64,000 nt of DNA from Triatoma infestans. Taxonomy: Eukaryota; Arthropoda; Insecta; Hemiptera; Reduviidae. The DNA is taken from positions 1-64,000 of the forward strand of contig JAAEAF010000199.1 in assembly GCA_011037195.1 (NCBI GenBank). Direction: 5' to 3'. The position numbers and the translations under genes were made by a program. Below, one piece after another: positions 35,383-47,687 of the stretch; position 1 is the first letter of the stretch, and each line of letters begins with the position of its first letter. The notes beneath the pieces were generated by a model. It saw nothing but the letters and a program-made list of their open reading frames with translations. It did not search any database and was not told the origin of the DNA.

Positions 35383-37261
35383 GCCACTATTAATATCCTT
35401 CTTCGGAACTTCCAGTCCAGGTAGAGCAGAGTCGGTAAGTGAATTCTTAACATGTTTATTATTGCAGATTGCATTTGTGTAGATATATGTGAATTTCCCC
35501 TACAAAAGAAAAAAAAGTCTGGTGTGAAACACGCACACAACTTTTTCTTACTCCAGTTTTCAGAATTGTACCTAATTGACCAATTTTTTAGTTTGTGTAC
35601 CAGGTTTGATGAAATTCCTGGGCGTTTGTCGAAAACGAAATAAAATGTTCAGTAAAAACGCACTTCTGGTCATCCGATGTTTTTAAAACTCACAATTTCA
35701 ACAACACATTCCATTCTTATTAATATTATTTAGATGATAGAATTGTATAGTAAACTGAAATAGCACCTTAGAGGATATCCTAAACCCACCCTTCGCTCAA
35801 AAGTGCCCTTCAATGAATTTTTCAAGTGAAATTTTTTAAATAAAAGTGGTAGATCTTTGTTTGTGTAGTTGATATATCAAGTTTGAAGAAAATCGTCGAA
35901 ACTGCAAGAAAATTGGGAAATTCCAAATAACTGAATATTATTTTAGTGTTTTAAAGTAAAAATGTATACCATTGTGTAGGTTACTGACCTAGCCTGTTCA
36001 TTTATTTTATTTTTGAGGTAGGTATAGTTGAATTCACTTTTGTTTATATTATGTTAATCTTGTATTGCTTTTGTCAACTTTATTGCCTATTTCATGTTTT
36101 GGTTTGTACCAGAGTTTCTCTATTAGATTTAATAACATAAATTAATATTTGTTTTAGCCTATTCTGGTCAGTGAGGTGCAGTATTGTTGGTCAGCTTTGG
36201 AATGTCAGTGTCGGCGAGTGTTGAAAGTAAAAAAGCTATCGAATTCAAGAGTAATTAATATTTTATTTGACGTGTCATTAGAATTACTTTTTTCCTTTAT
36301 GGGTATCAAATGTCAAAAATTCGCAGAAATTCCCGTATAGAAAAAGACGTATAATATATTCGAATAAAGATGAAACAACTTGTAACGTAAATGCACCAAA
36401 TTATATAGGTGGCTATTGCTTGATAGACTTTGAAGACACGAGAAGCTTGCCAAATTCAATTATCACTAGTGAAGCCGATGATTCCTCATAATGATAGTTT
36501 TAGGACCGTTAATATAACAGGCGCAAAGCATTACTATATCACTCACTTTGGCCAGGGCAAATGTGGACGCTATATTAGACGATTTTACACTGCAAGACGG
36601 ATCAAAAGTAGATCTGGCGGAATAGTGAACCATTTTTCGAAGCTTTTACATTATTATTCGACAATGATTTAATTGAAAAATTTGTACGGTGGTCAATTTC
36701 CCGGGCTAAAATGCTACTAATTACGACACATGTTTCCAATTATTCAAGTTTGAAAAAGTGGAAGAACGTCATAGTAGACGAAATGAAGTTTTCAGTACTG
36801 GAATGATAGTTTTTAGAAATCTTTTAAAATACACTTAGCCGCAACTAATTCAGGCTTGTTCACCTGTTCAGGCTAAAAAAAAAAGTGAGGCAGCCAGCGG
36901 ATAATTACAGGCGTCTCGGCGTTAGTTTTGGATCTTGATGTTAAATTGTATTTCGCCAGAGTTATAATAAAGCTCTAAAAATAGCGGCGAGTTTTCGGTA
37001 CCTCCTTCCTTTTCACTTTATCATTTTTATTCTACTCTAATATTCAGTCTTTCTAGCATGTTGGTTTCTAGCATTATTTGAGTTTCGTCAGCTGCTCGCC
37101 TAATATGGTCGGCGAAGCTTATGTTAGTTTGAAACATTATTCCTAGATTATTAGCGGCTGGCATTGTAAATGCAGATATTCATCGCCGGCTGGCAACTGG
37201 AAGGTACGCCATGGCTACACGATACAAGCTGTTTTCTTAGAATTAATGTTGCTGCAGTTAC

Positions 37262-37515
37262 ACTTATCCGTAGTCTGCCTGGTTTTTAGCGGGGAAGTGA
37301 ATTAAGAATGGCTGGGCGGCCGGGGGGACGATCACGTGGCGGATGGGGCACGTTGAATTCCCGGTGGGGAAAACGTATGAAACGCATGTCTTCGGATTAA
37401 GCTTCGCATGCTTTCTTACTTACTAGGTTATGGTACTCAAATTTTGCTATATAGTCTAAAGTTTAGGGATGCTATTACAATGGAAATTTCATTAAAAACC
37501 CGGGAAGCCACAATT
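37262..37515. other. Indel-rich block over the dyad of U10, probable assembly error
   Basis: Homopolymer expansions and one-base indels cluster here (GGTTTTTAGCGGGGAAG, CGGCCGGGGGGACG, ACGTTGAATTCCC). It is the only copy in which the paired CACGTG arrangement is damaged, so the damage should not be read as biology without read support. Confidence 0.75.
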
Positions 37516-37889
37516 ACTTCCACGTTTGTTTACCTGCTCAGGCTAAACAAGTATTAGGCATCCAGGTATTGAGAATCTCAGGCAACTCGGCGATATTTTT
37601 GGGTTTTGATGTAAAATTCTATTTTCGGCGATGTGTTATAAAGGTCTAAAATTTGCGTCTGTGTTCCCGCTACCAGCAGCCTTTTTACTTTATTATGGTT
37701 TTAAACTCAAACATTCAGTGTTTCTAGCATGTTGTTTTCTAGCATCAGTTCAGTCTCGTCCGCTGCTCGTCTAATATGTTTGGCGAAGCTCATCTTAGTT
37801 TGAAACTTCATCCCAAGATATTTAGCGGCTGGATTAGAAACTATAGTTTCTTGGACGACTCGCAACTAGAAGGTAAGCCAAGGCTACAT

Positions 37890-38395
37890 GAACACAAAAA
37901 ATTCTGGACTTTCATAGGAAAAATTTGAAAAAGCTATGAAAGCAAGGCATTGGATTAGAGGGCATATTTCAAATTGATTTCTGTAAAAAAACGGGCAATT
38001 TAACACAAATTTCGCCACCATACTTTTCCACTTACTAGGCGTTAAAAGGGGAAAATAAAAAATTGGCCATAGAAAACTATAGAAAAAACCGTAGTTATGT
38101 TAATCTTTCATACCCCATAATTTTGGCAATGGGTAAAAATCCTCATTCGAGAGGATGCCTTATTTTAAATAATTATTATTTCTTCATACGCACGGACACT
38201 TCTTGAATAATGGTTTATAAAATTTTATCGAATTACACTATACATTGGCTTATTATTATACTTTTTTACAAGGTAGTGCCCGAGAGCGGTTGCTAAACGG
38301 GAAGTGGTTGTTATTGTTTTATTATAAAAATTTAATTTGATTATTTTAAAAAAAATAGTGCGTTAAAAAAAAGAGTCCCACGGGATAGTCCAAAT
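37890..38395. other. Indel-rich block, probable assembly error
   Basis: The densest error-like block in the window: ACAAAAAATTCTGGAC, GTAAAAAAACGGGC, CGTTAAAAGGGGAAAA and many more insertions not seen in any other unit, then a sharp return to normal sequence near 38396. Confidence 0.8.
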
Positions 38396-38991
38396 TTCGC
38401 GCAGAATAGTAATGCGTTCTAGAATTTTGCGATTATAATATTTTAAACTGTGTCTTGGGTCCAGTGTAATGAAGTGAAAGAAGCAAGGACATGGAAGGAT
38501 ATGTAACTGCAAGAGATTGTTACATATTCCAACCTACAGCATTAAAGGTAGGCTGGGGAATTATAGTGGTCCATGTTTATGTTGTCCCTGGATTCTCCGT
38601 AATAGTATTGGCATAAAAATCTTAGAATGGAATGAACTCGGTTTAAATAAATTCAAAATAATTATAATTCATCCAAATTATGTCAAGTCGCATGAATGTT
38701 TGCTACATAAATACTATATTACTTAGTGCTTGTTAGGGGTTGAATATTTGATACTAATGAAAATCTGACGTATTACTAATTCCTTGTGATATTATGTTTA
38801 GCAAAAATCTTCACTCTGGAAAATTCTTAGACTTTTCAGAATTTACTTTTCCATTCCAAAGAGTTTCCTCAATAAAATCGTCAAATACGTAAATAAGGTT
38901 TTATGTAATTTATGACAACAATGATATCTTGCATGAAACTGTTATGAATTTAATAATTGGAATTATAATTATTTAATTAAACATTTATATG

Positions 38992-41900
38992 GCCACTATT
39001 AATATCCTTCTTCGGAACTTCCAGTCCAGGTAGAGCAGAGTCGGTAAGTGAATTCTTAACATGCTTATTATTGCAGGTTGCATTTGTTTAGATATATGTG
39101 AATTTCCCCTACAAAAGAAAAAAAAAGTCTGGTGTGAAAGACGCACACAACTTTCTCTTACTCCAGTTTTCCGAATTGTACCTAATGGTGCCAATTTTTT
39201 AGTTTGTGTACCAAGTTTGATGAACTTCCTTGGCGTTTGTCGAAAACGAAATAAAATGTTCAGTAAAAGCGCACTTGCGGTTTACTAATTTTCTTCAGTA
39301 AAAACGCACTTCTGGTGATCCGATTTTTTTAATACTCAGAATTTCAACAACACATTTCATTTTAGTTAATATTATTTAGATGATAGAATTGTATAGTAAA
39401 CTGAAAAAGCACTTTAGAGGAAATCCTAACCCCAGCCGTTTCTCAAAAGGGCCCTTCAACGAATTTTTCAAGTGAAATTTTTTAAATAAAAGTGGTAGAT
39501 CTTTGTATGTGTAGTTGATATATCAAGTTTGAAGAAAATCGTCGAAAATGCAAGAAAATTGGAAAATACCAAAAAACTGAATATAATTCTAGTGTTTTAA
39601 AGAGTGTATTTTAAAGTAAAAATGTATAGCATTGTGTAAGTTACTGACATTTGTTTTATTTTTGACGTAGTTGTAGTTGAATTCACTTTTGTTTATACTA
39701 TGTTGTTAATGTTGTAATGCATTTGTCAACTTTATTGCCTATTTCATGTTTTGGTTTGTACCAGAGTTTCTCTATTAGATTTAATTAACATAAATTAATA
39801 TTTGTTTTAGCCTATTCTGGTCAGTGAGGTGCAGTATTGTTGGTCAGCTTTGGAATGTCAGTGTCGGCGAGTGTTGAAAGTAAAAAAGCTATCGAATTCA
39901 AGAGTAATTAATATTTTATTTGACGTGTCATTAGAATTACTTTTTTCCTTTATGGGTATCAAATGTCAAAAATTCGCAGAAATTCCCGTAGAGAAAAAGA
40001 CGTATAATATATTCGAATAAAGATGAAACAACTTGTAACGTAAATGCACCAAATTATATAGGTGGCTATTGCTTGATAGACTTTGAAGACACGAGAAGCT
40101 TGCCAAATTCAATTACACTAGTGAAGCCGATTGATTTCCTCATAGATGATCGTTTTAGGGACGTAATATAACAGGCGCAACGCATACTATATCACTCACT
40201 TTGGCAGGTCGGAGTGGACGCATATTCGACGATTTACACTGCCAGGAGGACTCCAAAGTAGATACTGGCGGAATAGTGAACATTATTCGCGAGCTTTACC
40301 TTATTATTCGAACAATGATTTAATGAACATTTTGTACGGTGGTCAATTTCCCCGGGCTAATGCTACTAATACGACACATGTTTCCAATTATACGTTGAAA
40401 GTGGAAGAACGTGATAGTAGACGAAATGAAGTTTTCAGTACTGGAATGTTAGTTTTTAAGAATCTATTAAAATGCATTTAGCGGCAACTAATTTAGGCTC
40501 GTACACCTGTTGAGGCCAAAAAAAAAAAATGAGGCAGCCAGCGGATAATCACAGGCGTCTCGGCGTTATTTTTGGATCTTGATGTGAAATTCGATTTCCG
40601 CCGAGGTATTATAAAGCTCTAAAATTAGCGGCGTGTTTTCGGTACGTCTTTCCTTTTCACTTTATCATATTTATTATACCCTAATATTCAGTCTTTTTAG
40701 CATTTTGGTTTCTAGCATTATTTCAGTTTCGTCAGCTGCTAGCCTAATATGGTCGGCGAAGCTTATCTCAGTTTGAAACATCATTCCTAGATATTTAGCG
40801 GCTGACATTGTAAATGCGGTTTCATCGCCGGCTGGCAACTTGAAGGTAAGCCATGGCTACATGATAAAAACTGTTTTCGGAGCATTAATGATGCTACAGT
40901 TACACTTATTCCGTCATATGTTGGGTTTAACGGACGTCGCATTAGATTGGCTGGCGACGACGATCACGTGCGGGCTGGGGCACGTGCTTGCCGGGGTGGG
41001 GAAACCTATGAACGCATGTCTTTTCGGATTAGAGCGCTTGCTTCTTAATTACTAGTTATGGCAATCAATTTGATACTATATTCTAAGTTTAGGATGAAAT
41101 AACAATAGAAATTCATTAAAATATACGAAGCCACAATTACGTCACGTTTGTTTAGGCTAAACTCAGGCTAAAAAATATTACGCATCCAACGGAGAATCAC
41201 AGGCGTCTCGACGATATTTTTGGATTTTGATGTAAAATTCTATTTTAGTCGAAGTGTTATAAAGCTCAAAAATTTGCGTCTGTGTAGTCGCTACCGCCTG
41301 CCTTTACACTTTATTATTTTTATTGTACTCAAATATTCAGTGTTTCTAGCATGTTGGTTTCTAGCATCAATTCAGTATCGTCAGCTGCTCGTTGGGCGAA
41401 GCTCATCTTAGTTTGAAACGTCATCCCAAGATATTTAGCGACTGGCTTTGAAAATATAGTTTCTTGGACGACTCGCAACTAGAAGGTAAGCCAAGGCTAC
41501 ATGATACAATCTGTTTTCATAGAAATTTGAAAAGCTATAAAAGATGGTCATTTTGGATTAGAGTGCATGTTTGTAAATGTATTTCTGGTAAAAAAGCAAT
41601 TTAACACAATCGCAATACTTCCACTTACTAGGAGTAAAAGAAAATAAAAATGGCCCATTAGAACTATAATAAAACCGTAGTTATGTTAATGTTTCATACC
41701 ATAATTTTGCACATGGTAAATCCTCATTCGCTGAGGATTCCTTTATTTCAAAATTATTATTCTTCATACGCAGAAACTTCTGCAATAATGGTTATTAAAT
41801 TTTATCCGAATTACACTATTAATTGATGATTATTATACATTTTTACAGGTAGTGCGAGAGCGGTTGCTAACGGGAGTGGCTTGTATTGTTTATTATAAAA

Positions 41901-42554
41901 ATTAATGATTATTTTAACTAGTGCGTTAAAAAAAAATTAGTCCACGGATATTCCAAATTTCGCGCAGAATAGTAATGCATCCTACAATTCCGCGACTATA
42001 ATATTTTAAACTGTGTCTTGTGTCCAGTGTAATGAAGTGAAAGAAGCAAGGACATGGAAGGATATGTAACTGCAAGAGATTGTTACATATTCCAACCTAC
42101 AGCATTAAAGGTAGGCTGGGGAATTATAGTGGTCCATGTTTATGTTGTCTCTGGATTCTCCGTAATAGTATTGGTATAAAAATCTTAGAATGAAATGAAC
42201 TCGGTTTAATTAAATTCAAAATAATTATAATTCATTCAAATTATGTCAAGTCGCATGAATGTTTGCTACATACATACTATATTACTTAGTGCTTGTTAGG
42301 GGTTGAATATTTGATACTAATGAAAATCTGACGTATTACTAATTCCTTGTGATATTATGTTTAGCAAAAATCTTCACTCTCGAAAATTCTTAGACTTTTC
42401 AGAATTTACTTTTCCATTCCAAATAGTTTCCTTAATAAAATGGTCAAATACTTGAATAAGGTTTTATATAATTTATGACAACAATGATATCTTGCACGAC
42501 ACTGTTATGAATTTAATAATTGGAATTATAATTATTTAATTAAACATTTATATG
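38992..42554 (+). repeat. Macrosatellite unit U11, A-to-B transition (3563 bp)
   Basis: The first ~1.1 kb is type A and almost identical to U2/U6; from about 40430 it is type B (AAGTTTTTAAGAATCTATTAAAA, TTAGATTGGCTGG, GTGCTTGCCGG after the dyad at 40963-40988). The switch lies within a low-quality block. The last kilobase (about 41500-42100) shares A/U0-type variants such as AAAGATGGTCATTTTGG and ATTCCGCGACTATAAT. Confidence 0.9.
40118..40410. other. Indel-rich block at the A/B subfamily boundary
   Basis: Many one-base losses (AATTACACTAG, TTGGCAGGTCGGAGTGG, ACGATTTACACTGCC). It coincides with the switch from subfamily A to B, so the junction may be a misassembly or a gap filled between two array blocks. 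Confidence 0.7.
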
Positions 42555-45500
42555 GCCACTATTAATATCCTTCTTCGGAACTTCCAGTCCAGGTAGAGCA
42601 GAGTCGGTAAGTGAATTTTTAACATGTTGATTATTGGAGGTTGCATTTGTGTAGATGTATGTGAATTTCCCCTACAAAAGAAAGTAAAAAAGGTCTGGTG
42701 TGAAACACGCACACAACTTTCTCTTACTCCAGTTTTCAGAATTGTACCTACTTGATCAATTTTTTAGTTTGTGTACCAAGTTTGATGAAATTCCTTGGGG
42801 TTTGTCGAAAACGAAATAAAATGTTCAGTAAAAGCGCACTTGCGGTTTACTAAGTTTCTTCAGTAAAAACGCACTGCTGGTCATCCGATTTTTTTAAAAA
42901 CTCAGAATTTCAACAACACATTTCATTCTAATTAATATTATTTAGATGATAGAATTGTATAGTAAACTGAAAAAGCACCTTAGAGGAAATCCTAACACAA
43001 CCCTTCTCCCGAAGGTGGCCTTCTATGTTTTTTTCAAGAGAAATTTTTTAAATAAAAGTGATAGATTTTTGTATGTGTAGTTGATATAATAAGTTTGAAG
43101 AAAATCGTCGAGACTGCAAGAAAATTGGAAAATACCAAAAAAGTGAATAATATTTTTTAGTGTTTTAAAGTGTGTGTTTTAAAGTAAAAGTGTTGTAGGT
43201 TACTGACCTAGCCTGTTCATTTTTTTATTTTAGAGGTAGGTATAGTTGAATTCACTTTTGTTTATATTATGTTAATCTTGTAATGCTTTTGTCAACTTTA
43301 ATGCTCGTTTCATGTTTTGGTACGTTTTGAAGCGGAGTTTCTCTATTGGATTTAATTAACATAAATTAATATTTGTTTTAGCCTATTCTAGTCAGTGAGG
43401 TGCAGTATTGTTGGTCAGCTTCGGAATGTCAGTTTCGGCAAGTGTTGAAAGTAAAAAAGTTATCGATTTCAAGAGTAATTAGTATTTCATTTCACGTGTC
43501 ATTAGAATTATTTTTTTCTTTGTGGGTTTCAAATGTCAAAAATTCGCAGAATTTCCGGTTGAGAAAAAGACGTATAATATATTCGAATAAGCTTGTAAAT
43601 ACACGAAATTATATAGGTGGCTATTGCTTGATGGACTATGAAGACACGTGAAGCTTGGCAAATTCAATTATTACTAGTGAATCGGATGATTCGTCATTTC
43701 ATGACAGTTAATATAAGAGTAGCAAAGAATTACTAAGTCACTCATTTTGGCCAGGGGCAGATGTGGATGCTATGTTAGACGCTTTTACATGGCAATAAGG
43801 ATGAAAAGTAGATCTGGCGGCATACAGTATAATTTTTCGAAGCTTTTACATTACATTATTATTCGATAATGATTTAATAGAAAAAATTGTACAATGGTCA
43901 AATTCCCGCGCTGAAATGTTACTAATTATGACATATGTTTCCAATAATTCAAATTTGAAAAAGTGAAAGGACGTCATAGTGGACGAAATGAAGTTTTCAG
44001 TACTGGAATGTAAGTTTTTAAGAATCTATTAAAATACACTTAGCCGCAACTAATTCAGGCTCGTTCACCTGTGTAGGCTAAAAAAAAAATGAGGCAGCCA
44101 GGGGATAATCACAGGCGTCTCGGCGTTATTTTTGGATCTTGATGTGAAATTCTATTTCCGCCGAGGGATTATAAAGCTCTTTAATTAGCGGCGTGTTTTC
44201 GGTACCTCTTTCCTTTTCACTTTATCATATTTATTATACTCTAATATTCAGTCTTTTTAGCATGTTGGTTTCTAGCATTATTTCAGTTTCGTCAGCTGCT
44301 CGCCTAATATGGTCGGCGAAGCTTATCTCAGTTTGAAACATCATTCCTGATATTTAGCGGCTGACATTGTAAATGCGGTTTCATCGCCGGCTGGCAACTT
44401 GAAGGTAAGCCATGGCTACATGATAAAAACTGTTTTCGGAGCATTAATGATGCTACAGTTACACTTATTCCGTCATATGTTGGGTTTAACGGACGTCGCA
44501 TTAGATTGGCTGGCGACGACGATCACGTGCGGGCTGGGGCACGTGCTTCCCGGGGTGGGGAAACCTATGAACGCATGTCTTTTCGGATTAGAGCGCTTGC
44601 TTCTTAATTACTAGTTATGGCAATCAATTTGATACTATATTCTAAGTTTAGGATGAAATAACAATAGAAATTCATTAAAATATACGAAGCCACAATTACG
44701 TCACGTTTGTTTAGGCTAAACTCAGGCTAAAAAATATTACGCATCCAACGGAGAATCACAGGCGTCTCGACGATATTTTTGGATTTTGATGTAAAATTCT
44801 ATTTTAGTCGAAGTGTTATAAAGCTCTAAAATTTGCGTCTGTGTAGCCGCTACCGCCTGCTTTTACACTTTATTATTTTTATTGTACTCAAATATTCAGT
44901 GTTTCTAGCATGTTGGTTTCTAGCATCAATTCAGTATCGTCAGCTGCTCGTTGGGCGAAGCTCATCTTAGTTTGAAACGTCATCCCAAGATATTTAGCGA
45001 CTGGCTTTGAAAATATAGTTTCTTGGACGACTCGCATCTAGAAGGTAAGCCAAGGCTACATAATACAATCTGTTTTCATAGAAATTTGGAAAGCTATAAA
45101 AGCAGGTGATTTTGGATTAGAGTGCATATTTCTAAATGTATTTCTGGTAAAAACGCAATTTAATACAACCGCAATACTTCCACTTACTAGGAGTAAAAGA
45201 AAATGAAAATTGCCCATTAGAACTATAATAATTGCCGTAATTATAAGTAAAACCGTAGTTATGTTGTTGTTTCATACCATAATTTTGCACATGGTAAATA
45301 CTCATTCTCTGAGGATTCCTTTCTTTCAAAATTATAATTCTTCTTAAGCAGAAACTAAATTTCTGCAATGATGGTTATTAAATTTTACCCCTATTACACT
45401 ATTAATTGATTATTATAATACTTTTTTACAGGTAGTGCGAGAGCGGTTGCTAACGGGAGTGCTTTGTATACTTTTTTATAAAAATAAATGGTTATTTTAA

Positions 45501-46137
45501 CTAGTGCGGTAAAAAGAAATTAGTCTACGGATAGTCCAAATTTCGCGCAGAATAGTAATGCGTTCTAGAATTTTGCGATTATAATATTTTAAACTGTGTC
45601 TTGTGTCCAGTGTAATGAAGTGAAAGAAGCAAGGACATGGAAGGATATGTAACTGCAAGAGATTGTTACATATTCCAACCTACAGCATTAAAGGTAGGCT
45701 GGGGAATTATAGTGGTCCATGTTTATGTTGTCTCTGGATTCTCCGTAATAGTATTGGTATCAAAATCTTAGAATGAAATGAACTCGGTTTAAATAAATTC
45801 AAAATAATTATAATTCATTCAAATTATGTCAAGTCGCATGAATGTTTGCTACATAAATTCTATATTACTTAATGCTTGTTAGAGATTCAATATTTGATAC
45901 TAATGAAAATGTGATGTATTATCAATTCCTTGTGATATTATGTTTAGCAAAAATTTTCACTCTGGGAAATACTTAGACTTTTCAGAATTTACTTTTCCAT
46001 TCCAAATAGTTTCCTTAATAAAATGGTCAAATACTTGAATAAGGTTTTATATAATTTATGACAACAATGATATCTTGCACGACACTGTTATGAATTTAAT
46101 AATTGGAATTATAATTATTTAATTAAACATTTATATG
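42555..46137 (+). repeat. Macrosatellite unit U12 (subfamily B, 3583 bp)
   Basis: First complete type-B unit. Diagnostics: AAAGAAAGTAAAAAAGG in the A-rich tract, TTATTGGAGG instead of TTATTGCAGG, TTCGGCAAGTG, and GTGCTTCCCGG after the dyad (44522-44547). The frame that is open for 84 codons in A copies stops early here (GACACGTGA), which argues that it is not a gene. Confidence 0.93.
44522..44547. promoter_or_regulatory. Conserved GC-rich dyad with paired CACGTG (type B example)
   Basis: In subfamily B the flanks have changed (GCACGTGCTT instead of GCACGTGATT) but both CACGTG boxes and their spacing are kept. Other B copies: 40963-40988, 55828-55853, 59395-59420 and 62931-62956. Confidence 0.6.
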
Positions 46138-46920
46138 GCCACTATTAATATCCTTCATCGGAACTTCCAGTCCAGGTAGAGCAGAGTCGGTAAGTGAATT
46201 TTTAACATGTTTATTATTGGGGGTTGCATTTGTGTAGATGTATGTGAATTTCCCCTACAAAAGAAAGTAAAAAAGGTCTCGTGTGAAACACGCACACAAC
46301 TTTCTCTTACTCCAGTTTTCAGAATTGCACCTAATTGACCAGTTTTTTATTTGGTGTACCAAGTTTGGTGAAATTCCTTGGCGTTTGTCGAAAACGAAAA
46401 AAATGTTCAGTAAAAGCGCACTTGTGGTTTACTAATTTTCTTCAGTAAAAACGCACTTCTGGGCATCCGATTTTTTTAAAACTCAGAATTTCAACAACAC
46501 ATTTCATTCTAATTAATATTATTTAGATAATAGAATTATATAGTAAAGTGAAAACGCACCTTAGAGGAAATCCTAACCCCACCCTTCTGACAAAAGTGCA
46601 CTTCAATGGATTTTTCAAGTGAAATTATTTAAATAAAAGTGGTAGATCTTTATAAAAAGTGTAGTTGATATATGAAGTTTGAAGAAAATCGTCGAAACTG
46701 CAAGAAAATTGGAAAATAGCAAAAGCTGAATAATATTCTAGTGTTTTAAAATAAAAATGTATACCATTGTATAGGTTACTGACCTAGCCTGTTAATTTAT
46801 TTTATTTTTGAGGTAGGTATAGTTGAATTCACTTTTGTTTATATTATGTTAATCTTGTATTGCTTTTGTCAACTTTATTGCCTATTTTATGTTTTAGTAT
46901 GTACCGGAGTTTTTCTATTG

Positions 46921-46925
46921 GATTT
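46921..46925. other. Target site duplication GATTT (left)
   Basis: GATTT directly abuts the 3' LTR and recurs at 54650-54654. The uninterrupted target, TATTGGATTTAATTAAC, is present in neighbouring unit U14 near 58214-58230, which confirms the exact insertion point. Confidence 0.95.
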
Positions 46926-47525
46926 TGTTTAATATCGGGTCTACAAAACAGGGGGTGGACTGTATGTATTGTCTCCTGGCGTAACCAGGAGTTCCAAAGG
47001 GGGGTCTCGACAAGTCTGTATAATATGAGAAAAAGGTTGTGAGCACTCACCTTGCAAATCTTCTAAGCTGGCACGTACGGGGCAGCGTATACCTGTTCAA
47101 ACAGAGCAAATAGATCGATCTACAAGTCAGAATGAACCTTAAATATACCTGTTGCCCTGAAAGAAGCTGCAGGCAGGCGTCCTTGAGGTAATCCCAGATG
47201 AAATATAATGTACTACAAATGAGTTCAACTGTAATAGCTAACACTGAATTTGGAGGGTCAACAAATTCCACTAAAATTAACTGGGTGCTTATCTAAGCCG
47301 GGTGTCGGAATAAAACTCTAGTCAATCACAGCGGGTCCGACATACAAAATAAAACTTATCAGCGGGTTGTTACTCTTAAAACAGAACTACATTCACTGGG
47401 TGATAGCCCGAATAGCACTTATCTACACGGGTGTAACATTCAAAAACAGAGGAGTTCCCGCTTGGCGGCGCGGAGAGCCGGCGCGCCCGTAAAGTGGCGC
47501 AGCCGAACGGGGAAGTTCGTAAACA
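46926..47525 (-). repeat. 3' LTR of the BEL/Pao element (600 bp)
   Basis: Begins TGTTTAATATCGGG and ends TTCGTAAACA on the plus strand (TG...CA). Aligns end to end with 54049-54649. Differences seen: one fewer G in the run near 46950, C/T near 47073, A/G near 47162, two changes near 47272, G/C near 47320, C/A near 47406 and C/A near 47487. Confidence 0.97.
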
Positions 47526-47527
47526 TA

Positions 47528-47538
47528 CCGCCCACCTT
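47528..47538 (-). other. Polypurine tract of the BEL/Pao element
   Basis: On the minus strand AAGGTGGGCGG lies two bases before the 3' LTR start TGTTTACG, where plus-strand DNA priming is expected. Short and interrupted by one T and one C. Confidence 0.7.
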
Positions 47539-47687
47539 AAAAGCAATAGCTTTTAACAATACGGGTACTATGGATTAAGCGAGGGGTTCAAAGGAAGCGG
47601 GAGAGGGAGCGTAAATCCCTCTGCTGCGGGAGTGGTGAAAAGGGAAAAGGGATGGGATAGGGAAACGAGAGCCGGGAAGAGCAACGC

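Larger units (their letters stand above)
35383..38991 (+). repeat. Macrosatellite unit U10 (A with B-like patch and two low-quality blocks, 3609 bp)
   Basis: B-like at about 35640-36070 (TGACCTAGCCTGTTCA, GAGGTAGGTATAG). Only one copy of the 35-bp TTCAGTAAAA direct repeat remains (35648), so one period has been lost. The dyad near 37331 is corrupted by indels that belong to a low-quality block. The unit is otherwise type A. Confidence 0.9.

Noticed and set aside
37300..37360. Diverged dyad in U10 as a functional variant
   Set aside because: It lies in an error-like block with homopolymer indels, so the differences are probably technical.
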